Below are positions 10,481 through 24,392 of a stretch of 64,000 bases of DNA, piece by piece. Below the pieces are notes generated by a model. It was not told the origin of the DNA. It saw only the letters and a program-made list of their open reading frames with translations, and made no database searches. The stretch spans positions 19,680,895 to 19,744,894 of the forward strand of contig NC_051440.1 of the NCBI RefSeq assembly GCF_001649575.2, given 5' to 3'. The translations under genes and the position numbers were made by a program. Source of the stretch: Kryptolebias marmoratus. Taxonomy: Eukaryota > Chordata > Actinopteri > Cyprinodontiformes > Rivulidae. How positions within the stretch are numbered: the stretch's first letter is position 1; every line of letters starts with the position of its first letter.

Positions 10481-13400
10481 AAGAAATGCAGATTAACATT
10501 AGACAACTGTTATCAACTGAGTTACTTTTCAAGAGAAATTAAGCATTGTTTCAATGAGCTGTAAGGTACCAACAAATTTTGTATAATATATTGCTTTTTC
10601 ATGTCTTCAGTTCATTGCCTAAATTAAAATATCTATGGCGTGCATGGTGGAAGCGCCTGGTTGCACTTCCAGCGATTGAATGTCAAGTTGAGCTGAAGTC
10701 TTTGATGGAAATCAAGGGTTTTGAGAATCTGTATCTTAAATTTTCTGAAAAAAAATTGAAAAAGTAAAAAATGCACAATATCTTGATAACTTTTCAGATA
10801 CAAACTTTGCTCATAGTTTTCTTTTTTTTGTCAATTTAAGAAAAAACTTGTTAAACTATCTAATCTTACTGTGCTCTCACACAGCCCGTACATGACAGTA
10901 TTTTTCTAACAAGGTTTAGTTTGTTCTTAGGATGAAGAGCACCTGCCAGTCATCTCGTGTAACACACACTACTGGTTTTCCCCATGGACTACCCAGTTCT
11001 GGGAAGTGGTGCGTCTAAAGATATCTCTATTGAAGTGCTGTGATGTTTAGGGAAGTTGCACACAGTCCATTTAAAGTGGTGCTTTAAATGGGCGTGGTTA
11101 AACACAGCTTTATTGTGCTTCAGGCATCATCTTTTTCACAGACACCAGAAAGGCAGAAAGAGGTGTACATACTGGAGTTATTGGCCGTTGATGAGTTATA
11201 GGATGTCTTTGAATTTGATCATGTTTTGATGACTACAGTCATATTTTAATTTTGGTAAATCCAGATTAAATAAAAAGGGCAGGAAGACACGTTTGCCTCC
11301 AGCCAGTGGGTCCCAGCTCGGTGCCCTGTCTGGTCCAAGCAGAACATGAACCATAACTGACATTAAAGCTTACAGGTTTTGATCAGGATCTTAGAGGGTA
11401 CTCCTCCAGCTGTGTCCCGATTTAACACTGTAAACAACTAACGTTGTCTTGACATTCATAAATCAATTTAGAACAATAGAGAAATTAGGATTATATCATC
11501 TCTCAGATTCTTATTGTTTAAACTGTAACTTTTTCATCATGCTGAAGGGATTTATCATTGTCATGACTTATAGGGATTCTTGAAAACAATAAAGAATTGC
11601 CAGTGTTTGATGGACTATGCAACACATTTGATTTCTCTCTACATGTCACGTGTAGCATAAAAAGTAATGTTTCTGTGAAAGCAGGTGCAAATTATGATTA
11701 GATTATATGTGAAGCTAAGACTTAGTCTTTTTTCACTCTGTTATTCTCAGTTGGAGCAAAGCAACATGAACCTTTTATTAATGTGAGAAACTACCTTCCA
11801 GGAAGATTGTTGTTGTTTGTTTGCTCAATATTGCATGTTTTTTTTTTCTGGGTTTAAATAAACATTTTGGTTTTGCTCTTTTATTAGTTCAGAAGCTTAT
11901 CAGGGTAGGAATGCTGACTATAATGTCCAGGCTGTGCACTGTAGTTTTGAGTGTTCCTTTGCACATTTGAACTTTTTCATTGTCCAGGTCGGTTACTAAA
12001 TTAACATCAAGGATAGATGTTAACAGCCAGCATTTTGATCATATAAGATTATTTTAAATGTTTGCCTTATAATAACCAGTGTGTTTTAAACATAATCTGG
12101 CTCTACTGTCAAAATCTTGATATTTTACAAATCCTTAATAAAAAAACCTGTAGATTCAATAGTAAATCTTGATGTTCATCACTGAAATTTATACACAAAT
12201 TAAACATTTCAAAGTCACTACTAAAAATAGTCATGACATGATAACTTCAAGTATTACTTACAGAAATATATTCTCCAAGGTTCAGCAAAGAAAGGTTGAA
12301 AAATTTGTGAAAACGCACACCTATCTCCCAGCATGTTCAACTACGGCAACTGTATTAGGACAAAAGGCAATTCAGAATTGTGTTTGTTATGTCCTGCATC
12401 TAAAATTAGATGATAACCCCCATCCCTACTATGTACACATATGCATTATTAAAATAAATTACAGTTTTCCAACAACTGCTTTTAATGTAGAAATTTGGAT
12501 GAAACCATAGCGGTTTAAATGTTGCTGTTATGCGAGATAGAAAGCAACTGAAACACTCAAGTTGTTCAGCCAACATAAATGTCCAATATTACCACTGAAA
12601 AGAGAGTAATTGATCAAATGATTATCTAATTTACTTTGTTACTTTTTATTTACAGGGTCCTAAAAAAAGTCAACGTTACGAGCTGATAAGCATAATGTAC
12701 GTTGTATTTCTTGGTCTTTGTCACAAGGCTGTTTGCACAGGGCAGGTGATAGAATACTTTCATACATAACCATCCAGAGACGATTCAGGTCATTTCTCTC
12801 ATTCAACAGAATGAAAGAATCACATTGTGTTCTGTTTATTGTGCTTTGTATTCCTGCATTCTGGCTTCACTGAACCAAGCCAGTTGGACCAATCTGCGTT
12901 TTTGTGTTTGTGCTTATGTTGGAGTGTTGATGGAGCAGAAAAAAGGAGACAAAGAGAAGTGTTTTTGCACTGGCCAGCATAGTTTGATAGATTTCCAGCC
13001 TAAGATGCATGCCTCTGAGAAGGCCTGGGATTAAAGTGGACCGCAGTGGCTTTAGTTCCCAAAGTTAAACAAAACCTCATGACTGGAGTCACATTTCAGA
13101 CTTTTATAGCAGGGCAGCTTTAGCTTCTGTACAAGTGTTGTGATTTATCAGTCTCACATTATTACTCATTCTGTATCTTTAATGACTTTCAACAAAAAAG
13201 CACGGGCACATTTTAGGCTCTTTGACCACTCGGTTTAAATGATATTGTAGGTGCTCTGACTGGTTTCTGTTAGCATCCATGATCAATAAGTCATAGTGCT
13301 AAATATTTCATGAACTCTGGTGTGTATGAATTGAAGGAGACATAGAAAAACAGGAAAGGGTAAAAAAACAGTGGAAAAAGTTTGGAGCCAGCTCATTATA

Positions 13401-13689
13401 TACTGATTTTGCATTGATCTTTACTAATTTACCATGCAGCAACGTGTTAATCCCCCCTGGTGGTTGCCTGATATTGATCCATCTTGTCTTTTGGTGCCAA
13501 GATCAAAGCTTGGACAAATCTGCTTATCTGCTGAAGAAGGTTGATTCAAGAACAGCAGAGTCATTAAAGTTTGACTTTTTTGTCTATGAAAGAATATATA
13601 ACAAATTGGGTTTTTAACAAACAGTTTTTTTATCCAGACAAAAATAAAAGCATTACAGTGTTGTGCAAAGGAGCAAGAATGCTAATTTA

Positions 13690-13870
13690 AACCTATATAT
13701 ATATATGTGATAATGCCTTCGGCTCATCACTGTGAATATGACATTTGAAAAAAATAATCAAATATTTGCCAGTATTTTCGAAATGCCCATCCCTGGTCTG
13801 TTTATCTGAAATGATTACTAAAGTGATTACTTCCCTTTGCAGAGGCAAGTAATCACATCAGTGATTACTG
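13690..13870. mobile_element. Possible hAT-type element end with local inverted repeats
   Basis: The sequence tgcccatccctg (13784-13795) is the reverse complement of a CAGGGATGGGCA-type terminus seen in fish hAT elements. The inward sequence (ttcgaaa, aaatatttg) fits that type of element. A matching left terminus was not found, so this may be a solo end or a chance resemblance. Just outside lies gtgattactt (13823-13832), with its exact reverse complement at 13847-13856. Confidence 0.35.
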
Positions 13871-16800
13871 AGCCTGCCTCTTTCATTGCAGGACTATTTA
13901 GCAAGAAATACAACATGAAAACCTCAGTCACTGCTGAGCTACACGACTGCTGCAAAGAGGCAAGCCCACCCGTCACCAGCTGTGGGATGCACACAACAAA
14001 ATTAGTTTCTGCAACTGAAAAGCCTTTGGTTTGATAAATCAGTCCTAACAAGTGCACGAGATGGTGCTTACAAGATTATTCTTTCTGTATCATATAAATG
14101 TTTATGAACTGTGAGAATGGGTATTCTTTGAGACATGAGTAGATTGTGATTATAAAATACCACAGTGAATCAACAAACAAATACTTGGCTGTTGATGCTT
14201 TTTATATATGGAGGAAAAATATTGTTTTTTACATTGTGCTTTAAATGCTAGATTCACATACTTTACATCAAAAAACTATAACGACAGAAAATTTGCAGCA
14301 TTTGCCGGTTTATGTTGTTTGAGTTTTGTTTTGAGTTCTTTAACATATTTACTATAATGATGCTCACTTGTTATGAATCTAAATCTTCAACAAGGAGTTA
14401 GTATAGTTTTTAAATCTTAAATGGTATTTTGCTTAGTTTTGCCCTTTCCAGTCAGCTTCCAACTCCAGTCTTCATCTAAGGTGCCTCTGAGAGGAGACTG
14501 ACCTGCTGTATGTGTCCCCTGCATTGCTTCGCCTGCTGTCAGACAGGGAATGGAAGCTGGAATGCTGACAGCTGGCTCTCCTGCTGTCCCCTGTGATTAG
14601 CAGTCATTTGCTGTTCCATGTTAGCTGGTGTGGACACTGGCAGGCTATTTTAGACTGAAATTTCAGCATTCCTCTGTCAAGCCAAACAAACACTACCTTA
14701 AAGGTCAACACAAGCCCAGAGAGGACAATCGAAAAGATCAGGGCTGGACTGACACTATATGTGGTGGAAGCACACTAATATTTGTTTGAATCTTTACTTG
14801 ACATTTTCTTATTGAGATAGCAAGATTATTATCACCTTGAAAATAGAGTCAGTGTTTTAACTCAACCTAAAAAAAACCCCACCTAAACATGACTTTGTCA
14901 TTAGGCGATGAGGTAAGTAAATTTCAACCTTTAGCCACAAGGTCGATAAGCCATAAAAAGTACATATATAAGTTTTTGTTAAATTGCATTTTGTTTTTTG
15001 ATATTTTTACAGTACAGTTGTATTTTTTTTTCAACGTATCCTGTGTTGAAAGATTATATACATTCTCTGCCAAATTCCTCTGGTGCTAATTATGCAGAAG
15101 TATGTTTTTTGTTTGAATAATACTTTAGTCTCATGCATAGCTGTTTTGTAATTGTGATACACTTCAGACAATTAACACCTATTATTAACCCAAATTTATC
15201 CTCTGGCTTTGGACACTGTAATCAAACACATTTCAAAACCTGTTTTTGAAGAACTCTTTACTTCTGTTGATGCATTCGTGACCAGGATTAGAATAATCTA
15301 CAAGATCATGTGCTCGTAGTCGAACTCTTTCCTCTAGCCTTGTAAGCTTGGACTGTTCTTGGGTCAGGGGGAGACTCTAACCCAAAGACTAACAATCAAG
15401 CAATGCTGACTCATGAAACAAGCCCTCTGCTGAAGCAAGCCTCACAATCATAATTGAGGTGCTGTAGAGTGTGAAATTTCCACACTGTGCTGAAATTTAT
15501 TTCCCCTCATGGGCCTAGCATGTCTCTATGCCTTATTGATATTAATCTCATGCTGTCTTTTCAAGGTTTAAATGGGATTATTGTGTGTCGTACTTATGCC
15601 ACAGAGGCGTGTTCAAATTCTGTGGAGATCTGCACATGGCATTGTTTATATTTTATCAGCAACATCTCTCTGGGAGCGGGTATGTTTGGCCAGGGATGGT
15701 GGGGTGAGACGTGACAACAGCTAAATCTCAGTTAGTTTGATACCTTATCTATTTGGTGAAAGCACAAGAGACATGCAATCCACAACTCTTTTTGCACCAG
15801 ATTGACATTAAGATGACAGAGCCAATAGAATTCTCTTTACCTAGTCGTGGGTGCCTATTCACATGGACACACGTTTGATTTAGCAGCCTCTCAGGTGAAA
15901 TTCTCATCTACAGACGTAAAGGCTTTTCTGGACCTCGGGCTTCTTCTTCAGTGGAGTGCATAAATGAACAAATAAGATCAATCTCAGTTCATTTGACTTA
16001 ATGATTGCCTATTTGTCACAATTAATTTTGAAACTTTTACTCAGGACCCCTTGATATTGATATTGAACTTTTCGATATTACATACCTTAAAACCTGCTCA
16101 ATAAATGAAGCTGAGCCTTGAAATTCTCTGTGTTAAATGGATGATAAAAGGGTTAAGACACCAAAGGATAATTTCTTTCTTTGAGGGAAGTGGAGGTGAA
16201 TCGAACTGGAAGGTAATGCGTGGAACAGACACTACTCCGCTCTGCCATAGCACAAACAGCTCCTTGAAGTGGACACTGCTTTTGATTTCCCACAATTGTC
16301 TTTTTTCTCTCACTTTTTTGATCCAGCGTATATGTAGATTTGTGTATGTATAAGGTGCAGAGTGTATGTGCAATGTGTGTTGAGTAATCCTCTCTTGGAC
16401 AAGTACCAGAGGAGGCAAAGTGCTCATCTTCACAGGAACTAATCGCTCGATCCTGCCTGCTGTTTACAGAAGCAGTCTTGCCAGCTAAAATCAAATGCAA
16501 AGCCCATGCTAATTGCCTTAATGCTGCTTCCCAGTTAAGCATGGCTTGGCAGCAGCCCCCAGGGCTAGGCCACAAAATGAATTCTTTTCAATTCTTCAAT
16601 GAATACCAAACACAGGGGAGTTCCTGCTCCTTGTGAATGAAGAGCAGCAAATAAATGTCATCCTTTGATTTCATAAATCAAGGAGAGCAGAACAGAAGCG
16701 TTGGAGACTAATGAAAGTGAACTTTGGTTTGTTATGAAAGTGTGCAAGATTAGAGATTCAGGCCTCGACTTTGTGGTTTTTAGGCAAGAGCTGTTTGTCC

Positions 16801-19800
16801 ACAATTTTGGATGGGATCTATAGATCATAGATGCTTATTCAGTCTGCAGTCACTGAGGATTTGACACGAGAGGTTTTGTCAAGTTAATAAAGTGTTGGTG
16901 GGATTTCCAGACATGGCTGCAGCTTTATATTGATGTACTCTGTAGTATGTGAACTCTTGACAAAAGATCTGTAACATTATTTTAGAGCTTTTGATTTTGG
17001 AAAAGTTCAGTTTGTTAAAGACAAAATTCCAGTTTATATCTTTGTGTTTTAGAGGTATGATAATGACCCAAACTCTTGGTTTAGACCTGATTTAATTTTA
17101 CCTACAGTCAAAGAAACGATAAATATAGTTAAATGGTACCGCTGTGATTTATGTGTTCTTTGGTATAACAGTTATAAGTTACTACTTTCTTTCCATCATG
17201 ACTCTTAGCCTAGTTTGTCTCTATCGCCCACCGTGCACTCTGGTCTTATTTCAGCCCACAGATGCGCTGACAGTAAGGCAGTCTCTTTTTGAAAGTCTGA
17301 GGCTCTTAAGAAAGTTTGGTAAAGCCACTTCCATTTAGATGGCAGTTAGTTGCTGGGCAAATGTTGTGAACATTTTCAGGACGCATTTAATACTGGAAGA
17401 CCAAGGAGATGTTTTTGTCAGAATGTAAAGAGCTGAGAGCTGTCAAATGTTTTTTTTTTTCCCCAAGTGACATTTCCCAAATAAAAAATGTGCATTTGCT
17501 GAAAATTAGGTGCAACAATTGTCTTAAAAACTTCTAGTATGAAACTTATCAGAATGTTTTTGACCTGTTTGTGCTGGCTTTGCAACCCCAAATAGTTCAA
17601 AAAATATTTTTACACAACCACCAGTGAAGCTGGAAAACATCACATTTCACTGTCATATGATTCTCATCTCCTCTGTGGCCGCCCTGGGTTAGCTGCTCAT
17701 ATGTCCTGAAGCAAGCACACAGCCTCTGATTATGATGGATAATAACACATTTTACCTTGACTGACCTCCACAGCCAGTCACAAATTCTTCTCTGCATTTG
17801 TGCACACAAAACACACAAGAACGCTCATAATACTTGCACTTTGCCGAAGAACTTTGTAACTCGAAGGTATAGTCTTTAAGGTAGCAAAAGTTGTTATTTT
17901 ATTTACAATGTAAGCAAATAATATTGGCTGGAACTAAAATATAGCATCTTCGAGTTTTCTATATTTATACAATGTACATAGGTGCTGTGGACTGTATACT
18001 AGCATTTGAATGACTCACATCAAGCAGAGACTTAACAGAAAATAATGTGCCTTATTACAAATTTGCATAAATAATAAAACAGTAAGGGGGGCTGCATAAA
18101 CTTAATAACTCACTATAAACTCACAAGAAACCACACAATCCCACAAAAGAAAATAATATCTTCTAAACCAGATCCAAGGAGTAGAAGTTGCTTTCACAGC
18201 AGGTCATTTGTATAGATTTGGTTTGCTGTGCTGAGCTCTGAACAATCCATCTCTGGCATACGCCTCCATCCAGAGCCACCACCCCTTCTTTCTATTACCA
18301 CAGATGCTACTAAAGCAGTAGCAGTGAAGAGAAAGGATGTGACAGGTGCTCATTACTATTGCAGAGTGACCTATGTTCAGTCACCTGGTCACTAAGGTGT
18401 TAAAGCAAATGGATGTAGAGCAAAGGCCATGAGAAACAATGGCTAGAGTAGAAGAATGTGAGATTAGTAGGTGATACTTAAGATTTCAAGGCACTGCAGC
18501 TCTGGACGTGAGTCTGCATGTAATATTGAGCAGCAGGAGCTCTGACCTGTTACATAGTGAAAAGTAAATGATTGTCTTTCATAACATGAGTCCTAAGAAG
18601 CTTTTTTCCGACTACAGTGAGAGTGCTTCGCAGCCATTACCATGACAAGATAGAGGTCTATGACTGTGCATAAAAGAATTACAGGGCTGAGCAATGCAGG
18701 GGCAGAGAAGCCATTGGAAGTGGCTTACCAGGAAAGAAGAATTAAGTGGCAACTAGGGAACACAATGGGGACTATCTACATCGCAATCATGATTGAATAT
18801 ATTTAGACTAACAAAAACATGTGTCCACATTTGCTTAAGTGCACACAGTCAGATAGATAAAGGCGCAAAAACACACAAAACTTAACCAGCCGTTCACATA
18901 GAAGATGGAGACAAGTCGGTCTCCATGATATCGTGACCTTTTTCCGTCATCATTCATGTCTTTTCCTGTCATGTTTCCTCCTTGTCCAAGTTGACCTTTT
19001 ACACATAGCATATTGACCAAAATCTTATTGGAATGACCTTTAGTTACAGCATCAATTACCTCTGTTAGAACTCCTCGTACACCCCATACCTTTTAAACCC
19101 CAACTGTCCATTTGACTTATCAGCGTTTTGACTCATTACCACAAAGTAGATAAAATATTAGAGAGACATGGCGAGAGGAGACAGTTATGGCCGAAAAGCG
19201 AGTGCACTGAACGGCCACTGGCACTTGTTTCCCCTCATCTGCATTCTGTTGAAATACACATTTTCATTGTAATGCCTTCATCATTTTGCCTTTACCCCGT
19301 CTCCTCAATGTAGTGTCTCTATCGCACATCCCTTTATTTCTTTCCTCTCTCACCTTGTGCTCTCTCTTTCTGTTCCTCTATCAATCTCTTTGCCCTCGTG
19401 CGTTTGGCAGATACAGTTAATTCCCACTGCTTTTCAACCCCCGCAGTGACTCCATGGCCTGGCTACACAATTAGGAGCTCATTACTTGCTAATACACAGA
19501 GCAAAAGACAGACAAAGACGGTCTGTGCCTTTTTTGTTGTGTGCAGCTTGCTTCCATCATTTTATCTCTCTCTCCCTCCCTAGGCACTTTTTAGGCAAAA
19601 AAAGGGTGCAAATTCTCCTCCCCTCCACAGTATTCTCATTGCACCCTACAATACATCCTCTCCGTGGTGCATAATGAACCTGTTTGTGCTAAGAAGAATT
19701 AATAGCCCAATTTCCATCTCTGAAGTCTTGTTTTATATTTTAGATTATTATTATTATTGTTATTCAATAAATTTTAGCTCATATACCAACTAGGGTTTTG

Positions 19801-22800
19801 CTTGTGATTTTATGACATTGAGAAAGCTAAAAAAATATTTATTTTTTATTTTGTGACGGTGAGAAATGTGCTATGATCTCATACAATCAGGTTTAGGTAC
19901 TTTCTGAGAGATTGCTGCAGATATAACATAAGGCCGGCTCTTGCAGATTCCCTCTGTGGACTGTCTGCATCATCTCTCACTATCTGGCTGGCTCTGCTGA
20001 AATGCCACTTTAGTCAGTATGGGGTCTCACAGCATAGTGATGGATGAAGGTTATGTCCTGTTTACCAGTGTGTTCTGCCACAGTTGACTGCATGATGAAG
20101 GAAACGCAGGGAAGTGTTGACATTCAGGTTTGTGAATGAAATGGATGTTAGTTTGACAACAAAGGCATCTTCCCTACGACCAATAAAAAAGTAAACAATT
20201 AAAATATTTGTCTTGTTTACACTTCATGCACTTTTGCATAAACGTTTTGGTTGTCAGAGCATCTTTCTGTTTTCGCCTGTGACCAAGCAGTGTTGCTTTT
20301 CCTCCTCATTTGATCACGGTGCAGCTTTCCAGCATAGCCAAATCTCATTTTCGCCACTATTCTTCTCCTTGTCCCTCTTTTCCTCCATCCCTGACAGGTT
20401 AATCCTAAAGTGTTTATAAACTAGGATTGTGTTTATATTGCCACTTTCATCTCTTAGGGAATTAGATGGACAATTGCCTGTCTGATATGAAAGAGGCTGA
20501 AAAAAAATTCCACTAAAACAACTTTTCTGAAGGTTCTGTCTCCTATCAGCATGCAAGTAACCAGTAACATTACTTGATTGGATTTTGAATCTTCTATATG
20601 AGGACTGTGCCATTGTGCCTTTATGTTCTAATCCTGTTCTGCCACAGATAGAGTTAGAAACAACAAGACTGAACCATTTCTCAAACATTAAAGGCTCACT
20701 GCGAGAACACACTAATGAGAGGACAGTGTGTGATTAATGGAGCTTTTTCTAGCCAAGCCAGACTAATTTGGCCAGTAATTGCTCCAAAGTGTCAAAGAAT
20801 GTATGACTGTCACTGCAAAGCCTGTTGATAAGGGCTTAGAAAATAACACATAATGATAGTGCAGAGACTAATAGTGTACACAATTGTATGCTCATGCTGC
20901 CAGACAAATGAATGTAAATTTAGATAGCTCCATTATTGTATAAGTTAAGAGTGTAAAGATACAAAACAAAAGATTTTAACAATTAAAATGATATAATATT
21001 ATGTTAACTTCTTGTCAGTTTCTACAAACCATGACTACAATTCTACAATTAAGTCTGTCTTTAGATTTGTGATGTAACTTATGAAGTCATCAGTAAAGTT
21101 ACCAAGTTCAACACGTCATTGTGTGATTAGTTAAATATCATGTTTCTTTTATTGATTGTTATATATGTCTTTCTGTCTTACTACAACTGGTTACTGTAAG
21201 TTTGATGACAGTGCAGCAATTTAAAGTTCACAGAAAAAGCTGAAAAACTTGAAAAATTACTACACTGTATAGTTTCAACAATTGTCTGTTTTTAAAATTG
21301 TTTCGTGACTACCTGGTGTATTACTTTTATCATGCATGGTTAAAAAAAAAAAAAGTGAAATTACTTCATTTTTTAGGCTCCACAAATTTTTATTGTCATT
21401 GTTTTCCCACACAAATTGTTAAATGTTGAGGTTTCTGAAAACATCCAGAAAGTTAAATTGTCTAAATATGGCAATATTACGATATTATATGCATATATTT
21501 CATTTTTCAGATTCATTTTAATGGTGGAAAAATCTATTTTTTTTTAATTTTTTTTTATGAAGCCATCATTTACCCTGCTGATATTTATATTTCTCCTCAA
21601 CTACAAAGGTTTTCTTCTGAGTTCCGCGACAGCAGTATTGAGATTTTGCAAAAGCAACAACAGTGATCAATGGGTCATCTAAACTTTTAACATTTTATAG
21701 ATGTTAAAATAAACATAGATATTGTCAGTATTGTAGACTAGAAATTATATAAATTGATATCAATGTTTGTTTTAATGCACACCTTTAAACACTCCCTCTT
21801 TTCTACTAAATATCCAGTTTTTCTCAAACATCAGGTAGTCCCTCTAGCCCACTCCATTCCCTCTGATATTTCAGCCCACAGATGGACTATAAATAATGCA
21901 GCCACTTTAACAAGCTGAGGCTTTTAAGAGTCAAAATCTCTCCCATCTAGACGCCTGCTGCTTTCTGTGTGGTCTCATCTTAATGGAAGAATCTCTAATT
22001 TTGACAAAACGCATTTGCTCCAAACATCTTTCTGTCAGATTTTTTCAAGGTTGTTTCTTCTGAACATCACATATGTTGGAATACACTGAGTGCAGTTAAA
22101 GTTAAACTGTCTTTGCGTTGCCGTTTTTATCCTGACGATAAAAATATGAACTTTCTTTTTCTCCTTTTGTAAATGCTCTTCTACTAATTATATTTCTCTT
22201 CACCTTACTTTCTCTTTTGCAGTTTTAAATTTGAATTAAAAATGAAGAATGGAACCTATTTACATGGTTAAGAATCCCCCCCCCAGAGAGATACACGCAA
22301 AATAGTGTGCAATGTATAATATTGTGTCTAATGATTTTTTCCACAAACACGTTTGATGAACAAATGGAAAAGATTAAAAGTACATCTACACCATGTTTTT
22401 CATCAAAAATTCCAAATCTTATGAATATGCTAATATTCAGAGGATGCCTCGAGGCGCAGTGGCACGCCGCATCACACCCACAGCTGCAGTGTTGGTGGTC
22501 TGATTACATTTCAGCCAGAGCAAAGCTGCTCAAATCGCACGTTTTATTTTCGAGGTTCATTTTAACGGCTTTTCTTATGCGAACACGTTGCAGTTGGTGT
22601 GTGAGTTTTAAACTCAGCAGGGTGAGTGGGTTGGGAAAGTAACAGTTTTACTAAATCCCGTTTTCTCAGGATGTTGGCACTGACATTTTCATATCATTAG
22701 TCGTACAGGCAAGTGTGTGTCTGGCTCTAAAAGAACAGCGCTGTTTTGTGTTCTAAAAAATTTGAATGTCATGTTAAATGGTTAAAATACAATACTACAA

Positions 22801-23449
22801 CAACAGTGATTACTGACGGAGGAGGATTCTTCAACATTACTTTCCTCTTCAGCAGAAACCACGCTGCTTTTATTTAACTTTCCGACTCAGTATGCCTCCA
22901 TTGTTCTGCCTGTAATCTCTCTTGGCTGTTATATGTATCTACTCCGTTAGATGTTAAATGATTTCATAGCGTGACCGTAGTTTACATGCCACAGTTACAC
23001 CGAGGCAAAATATATTTCTATACCATATTACTTTGCAAAATCAAACAGCAACATCAAGTCCACTAAGACATTTATGCCCAAAGAAGCATCATCTAAGAAT
23101 ACACTAATAATTTAAATAAAATGGTTCCAAATTCAGGAAAGATATAATTGAAATTCAATATAGAAAAAGACTCATTTCAGTTTTGATCTAACATACTCCC
23201 CCAAACACTATGAGTATCAATAGCTGAAAATTAATTTCTGAAATTAGTGAAATCCTTTTTTACAAATTACAAATATATCTTTTTAATCAGCGTTATTACA
23301 CTCTCATTGCATCAGCATGTGCAGCTCGTCATCCTTCTAATTGCTGTACATTTGGATCGAGTTGATTATCTGAGTAGGATTAATGCTTGTGAAAAGCACG
23401 TACTGTGAAAATGAACCGAGCACTCAAAGATTGCTGTGGTATAACACTT

Positions 23450-23640
23450 AGGCTCCGTCCACACGGGAGTGGTGTTTTGTGGATGTGTGAAGGTTTTTTA
23501 TTGTTTCAGCCTTGCGTCCACACGGGATTGGCATTTTAGGAGCGCCTAAACAATATTTTTCTAAGCTGGGTTCCAAAGTGTAAACATCTTAGAAAGCCGT
23601 TGTTGCATTTTTGTGTGAACAGCCTAAACACAACCTTTTA
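23450..23640. mobile_element. MITE-like teleost repeat fragment
   Basis: The core 'cgtccacacggga' occurs twice in direct orientation (about 23457 and 23515), followed by 'aagctgggttccaaagtg' and 'tgtgtgaacagcctaaaca'. This order matches a common short non-autonomous fish DNA transposon that I know by its 'ccgtccacacgg' motif. Terminal inverted repeats and target duplications are not clearly visible. It is non-coding. Confidence 0.5.
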
Positions 23641-24240
23641 AAACCATAATGTCATAATCTCCGACCCAGAGCAAGACAGATGTAACAACAGCAGTAATGA
23701 CAGATTACAAGCTTGCATTTGTGTTGCAGATACCAGTTGCAAAACTGTTGTATTCTGTATTACTTGCAAAAGAAAAATGAACAAATCTATAATATACATT
23801 AAATATGGTATGTGTTTAAAAACTTGAGAAATGAGAGTAGTTTTTTTTTTAAATAATTTACCTGAATATGCTTTGAACTTTATGAGGAAAACTCCTCCCA
23901 TCAACCATCCCTTGCTGGACACTGTGCCTGAGAGATCAGATTATGTTTCATGTATTTGGACAGACGTGACTCCCAGTAAATAATAGTTTATTGTGACACA
24001 AAGGAGAAGTCCAACTTTACTGTTAAGATTTGGTTTTTGCTCTTGTATTTGCCATCAGTTGTTTTTTCTTCTTTTGTTTACAGTTTGGACCACATGCAGG
24101 CCTGGCATGGTTACCTCAAGATTTTGGGTCATTCTCTGTGTTTCTGTATGGATGAAAACATTTCTAGAAACAGTGCCATGTTTATGAATAAAAAGATCAT
24201 TGTGAAAAGACAGTATTTCCATCTGTATCAGTTGAATCTA

Positions 24241-24371
24241 CCATCCATCCATCCATTTTCTTTTTCCACTTCTCATTTCTGCGTTGCGGGGAGCTGGTGC
24301 CTATCTCCAGCCATCACTGTGCGAGAGGTGGGGGACACCCTGGATAGGTCGCAAGTCCATCACAGGGCCAG
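24241..24371 (+). repeat. Teleost dispersed repeat starting with (CCAT)n
   Basis: A 'ccatccatccatccattttcttt' start leads into 'gttgcggggagctggtgcctatctccagc', then 'gcgagaggtgggggacaccctggataggtcgcaagtccatcacagggc' in consecutive phrases (each quoted here only to identify the family). This is a very widespread fish repeat. The copy is about 130 bases and non-coding. Confidence 0.75.
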
Positions 24372-24392
24372 AATCTACCAGCAATTATTTAT

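Noticed and set aside
16153..16575. 140-codon open frame on the minus strand
   Set aside because: No recognisable domain, and it overlaps other meaningless frames in both strands.
20314..20712. 132-codon open frame on the minus strand
   Set aside because: No motif or composition suggesting a protein. It is intronic.
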